Assembly: GCF_902364025.1 (NCBI RefSeq)
Contig: NZ_CABJCG010000042.1
Coordinates: 1-7,312, forward strand
Direction of reading: 5' to 3'
Origin: Enterocloster lavalensis
GTDB lineage: Bacteria > Bacillota > Clostridia > Lachnospirales > Lachnospiraceae
DNA: 7,312 nucleotides
Both the position numbers and the translations under genes were made by a program. Position 1 is the first letter of the stretch. Every line of letters begins with the position of its first letter. The notes beneath the pieces were generated by a model, which saw only the letters and a program-made list of their open reading frames with translations, was not told the origin of the DNA and did not search any database. Below are positions 6,515 to 7,312 of the stretch, piece after piece.

Positions 6515-6649
6515 CCCTAAGCGCTCCGCTCCCGGGTGTTCTCTTAAGCGTTCCCGGCTGCCCGCTTAAGCGCTTGGCTCCGGGTGTCCTCTTAAGCGCT
6601 CCGCTCCCGGTTATCCCCGCTTAAGCGCTCCACTTCCTCCCGGTCCGGC
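6515..6649. repeat. Five degenerate tandem repeats of 22-29 bp
   Basis: Copies begin with TTAAGCGCT or a close variant at 6517, 6544, 6566, 6592 and 6621, giving periods of 27, 22, 26 and 29 bp. Each contains a CCGG or CCCGG block after the core. The tails alternate: the first and third copies end in GTGTTCTC/GTGTCCTC, the second and fourth in GCCCGC/CCCCGC. This suggests an older two-copy unit of about 50 bp that duplicated. The second copy lacks 7 bp. The array fills most of the 92-nt gap between the kinase and lyase genes and extends into the last codons of the kinase. In RNA the CCGGG and CCCGG blocks of neighbouring copies can pair (6606-6610 with 6580-6584; 6553-6557 with 6532-6536), giving weak hairpins that might separate kinase expression from the downstream genes. 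Confidence 0.7.
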
Positions 6650-7312
6650 AGGGAGCTCTGCGCTCCTTTGCGCGTCACCGCCAGGGAAGCCGCCAGATTG
6701 GCGAAGCGGATCGCCTCGTCCTCCGCCATTCCCTCAGCCAGGGCCGTGGCCAGGGCTCCGTTAAAGCAGTCCCCGGCGGCCGTGGTGTCCACGCTCTCCA
6801 CCTGGCGGGCCGGATACAGGCGTTCCGTCTCACCGTCCACCAGAAGCGCGCCCTGCTCTCCCAGGGTGACCAGCACCTTCTTCACCCCTTTTCCGATCAG
6901 AAGGCGGGCCGCCCGCTTTAAATCCGCCTGGCCCACGGCTGCGATCCCGCTCAATTTGGCCAGCTCCGTCTCATTGGGCGTCAGGTAATCCACCAGGCCG
7001 AGCAGTTCGTCCGGCAGCTTGTCCGGGGCCGGGGCGGGATTGAGGATCACGGTTTTTCCCAGCTCCCGGCCTCTTCTGGCCGCGTACAAAACCGCCTCCA
7101 TGGGAATCTCCATCTGCAGCACGATAATGCCGCACCACCGGAACAGCTCGTCCTGCTCCCGCAAATACTGCTCGCCGCACTCCCGGTTGGCCCCCGGGAT
7201 CACCACGATGCTGTTGTCCCCGTTTCTGTCCACGTAAATGACCGCCGTACCGGTGGGCAGACCGGGGCTCTGCCGCAGTCCCAAGGCATCCACCCCCGCC
7301 GCTCCAAGGCTT
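6592..7312 (-). CDS. rbsK: Ribokinase, PfkB family (partial, N-terminus outside window)
   Basis: Phosphorylates D-ribose with ATP to ribose 5-phosphate for the pentose phosphate pathway. The frame is open to the right edge of the window. The visible 239 residues match the central and C-terminal parts of a roughly 300-residue ribokinase; about 65-75 N-terminal residues, including the sugar-binding start, are missing only because the window ends. The GTG at 7293 is internal, not the start. Evidence includes PTGTAVIYVD, then IPGANR, NPAPAP, LTPNETE, LVTLGEQGA, the anion-hole and catalytic motif DTTAAGDCFNGAL and the near-terminal AVTRKGAQSSLP, which is characteristic of ribokinases among PfkB kinases. 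The last residues (after REEVERL) are coded by the tandem repeat array and are probably a non-conserved tail. It precedes the lyase gene by 92 nt. Ribose released by the two nucleoside hydrolases is the natural substrate. Confidence 0.9.
   Translation of the reverse strand, partial: SLGAAGVDALGLRQSPGLPTGTAVIYVDRNGDNSIVVIPGANRECGEQYLREQDELFRWCGIIVLQMEIPMEAVLYAARRGRELGKTVILNPAPAPDKLPDELLGLVDYLTPNETELAKLSGIAAVGQADLKRAARLLIGKGVKKVLVTLGEQGALLVDGETERLYPARQVESVDTTAAGDCFNGALATALAEGMAEDEAIRFANLAASLAVTRKGAQSSLPDREEVERLSGDNRERSA

Noticed and set aside
5591..6520. Long plus-strand open frame of 309 codons opposite the lyase gene
   Set aside because: It is His/Pro/Gln-rich shadow translation of a clear DapA-family gene on the minus strand, with no family motifs of its own.
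6515..6649. Possible CRISPR array
   Set aside because: The repeats are short, degenerate and directly adjoining, with no unique spacers of uniform length.

Overview
The window looks like chromosomal DNA of a GC-rich Gram-positive member of the Bacillota, most likely a Clostridia/Lachnospiraceae-type gut anaerobe. This is inferred from strong AGGAGG-type ribosome binding sites, GTG and TTG starts, a lipoprotein solute-binding protein, and an importer locus without its own ATPase. I cannot fix the species from sequence alone.

All seven genes lie on the minus strand in a compact, operon-like array, so the transcript runs from the right end of the window to the left. In transcript order they are: a ribokinase (its N-terminal part lies beyond the window); a DapA/NanA-superfamily Schiff-base lyase; a CUT1-type extracellular solute-binding lipoprotein; two CUT1 inner-membrane permeases (MalF-like, then MalG-like); and two tandem nucleoside hydrolases of the inosine-uridine family that overlap by 17 bp. 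A long stem followed by a U-run lies just after the last gene and probably ends transcription. Gene spacings are 92, 17, 107, 11 and 22 nt, then the 17-bp overlap.

The likely working model is a catabolic cassette for a ribosylated compound. The lipoprotein and the permease pair import the substrate, using an ATPase encoded elsewhere. The two hydrolases cleave N-glycosidic bonds to release base and ribose, and the kinase makes ribose 5-phosphate. The DapA-like lyase does not fit plain nucleoside salvage and suggests a more complex substrate, or a second acidic sugar or keto-acid branch. The pairing of a CUT1 importer with nucleoside hydrolases and a keto-acid lyase is the most unusual gene-level feature.

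The two larger intergenic gaps carry structure. The kinase/lyase gap, and the last codons of the kinase, hold about five degenerate tandem repeats of 22-29 bp. The binding-protein/permease gap holds a 20-bp stem whose imperfect pairs are G-U wobbles only in the minus-strand RNA. The left 293 bases contain no convincing gene. They hold the terminator, a GC-rich segment of nested inverted repeats, and a featureless pyrimidine-rich stretch between them.
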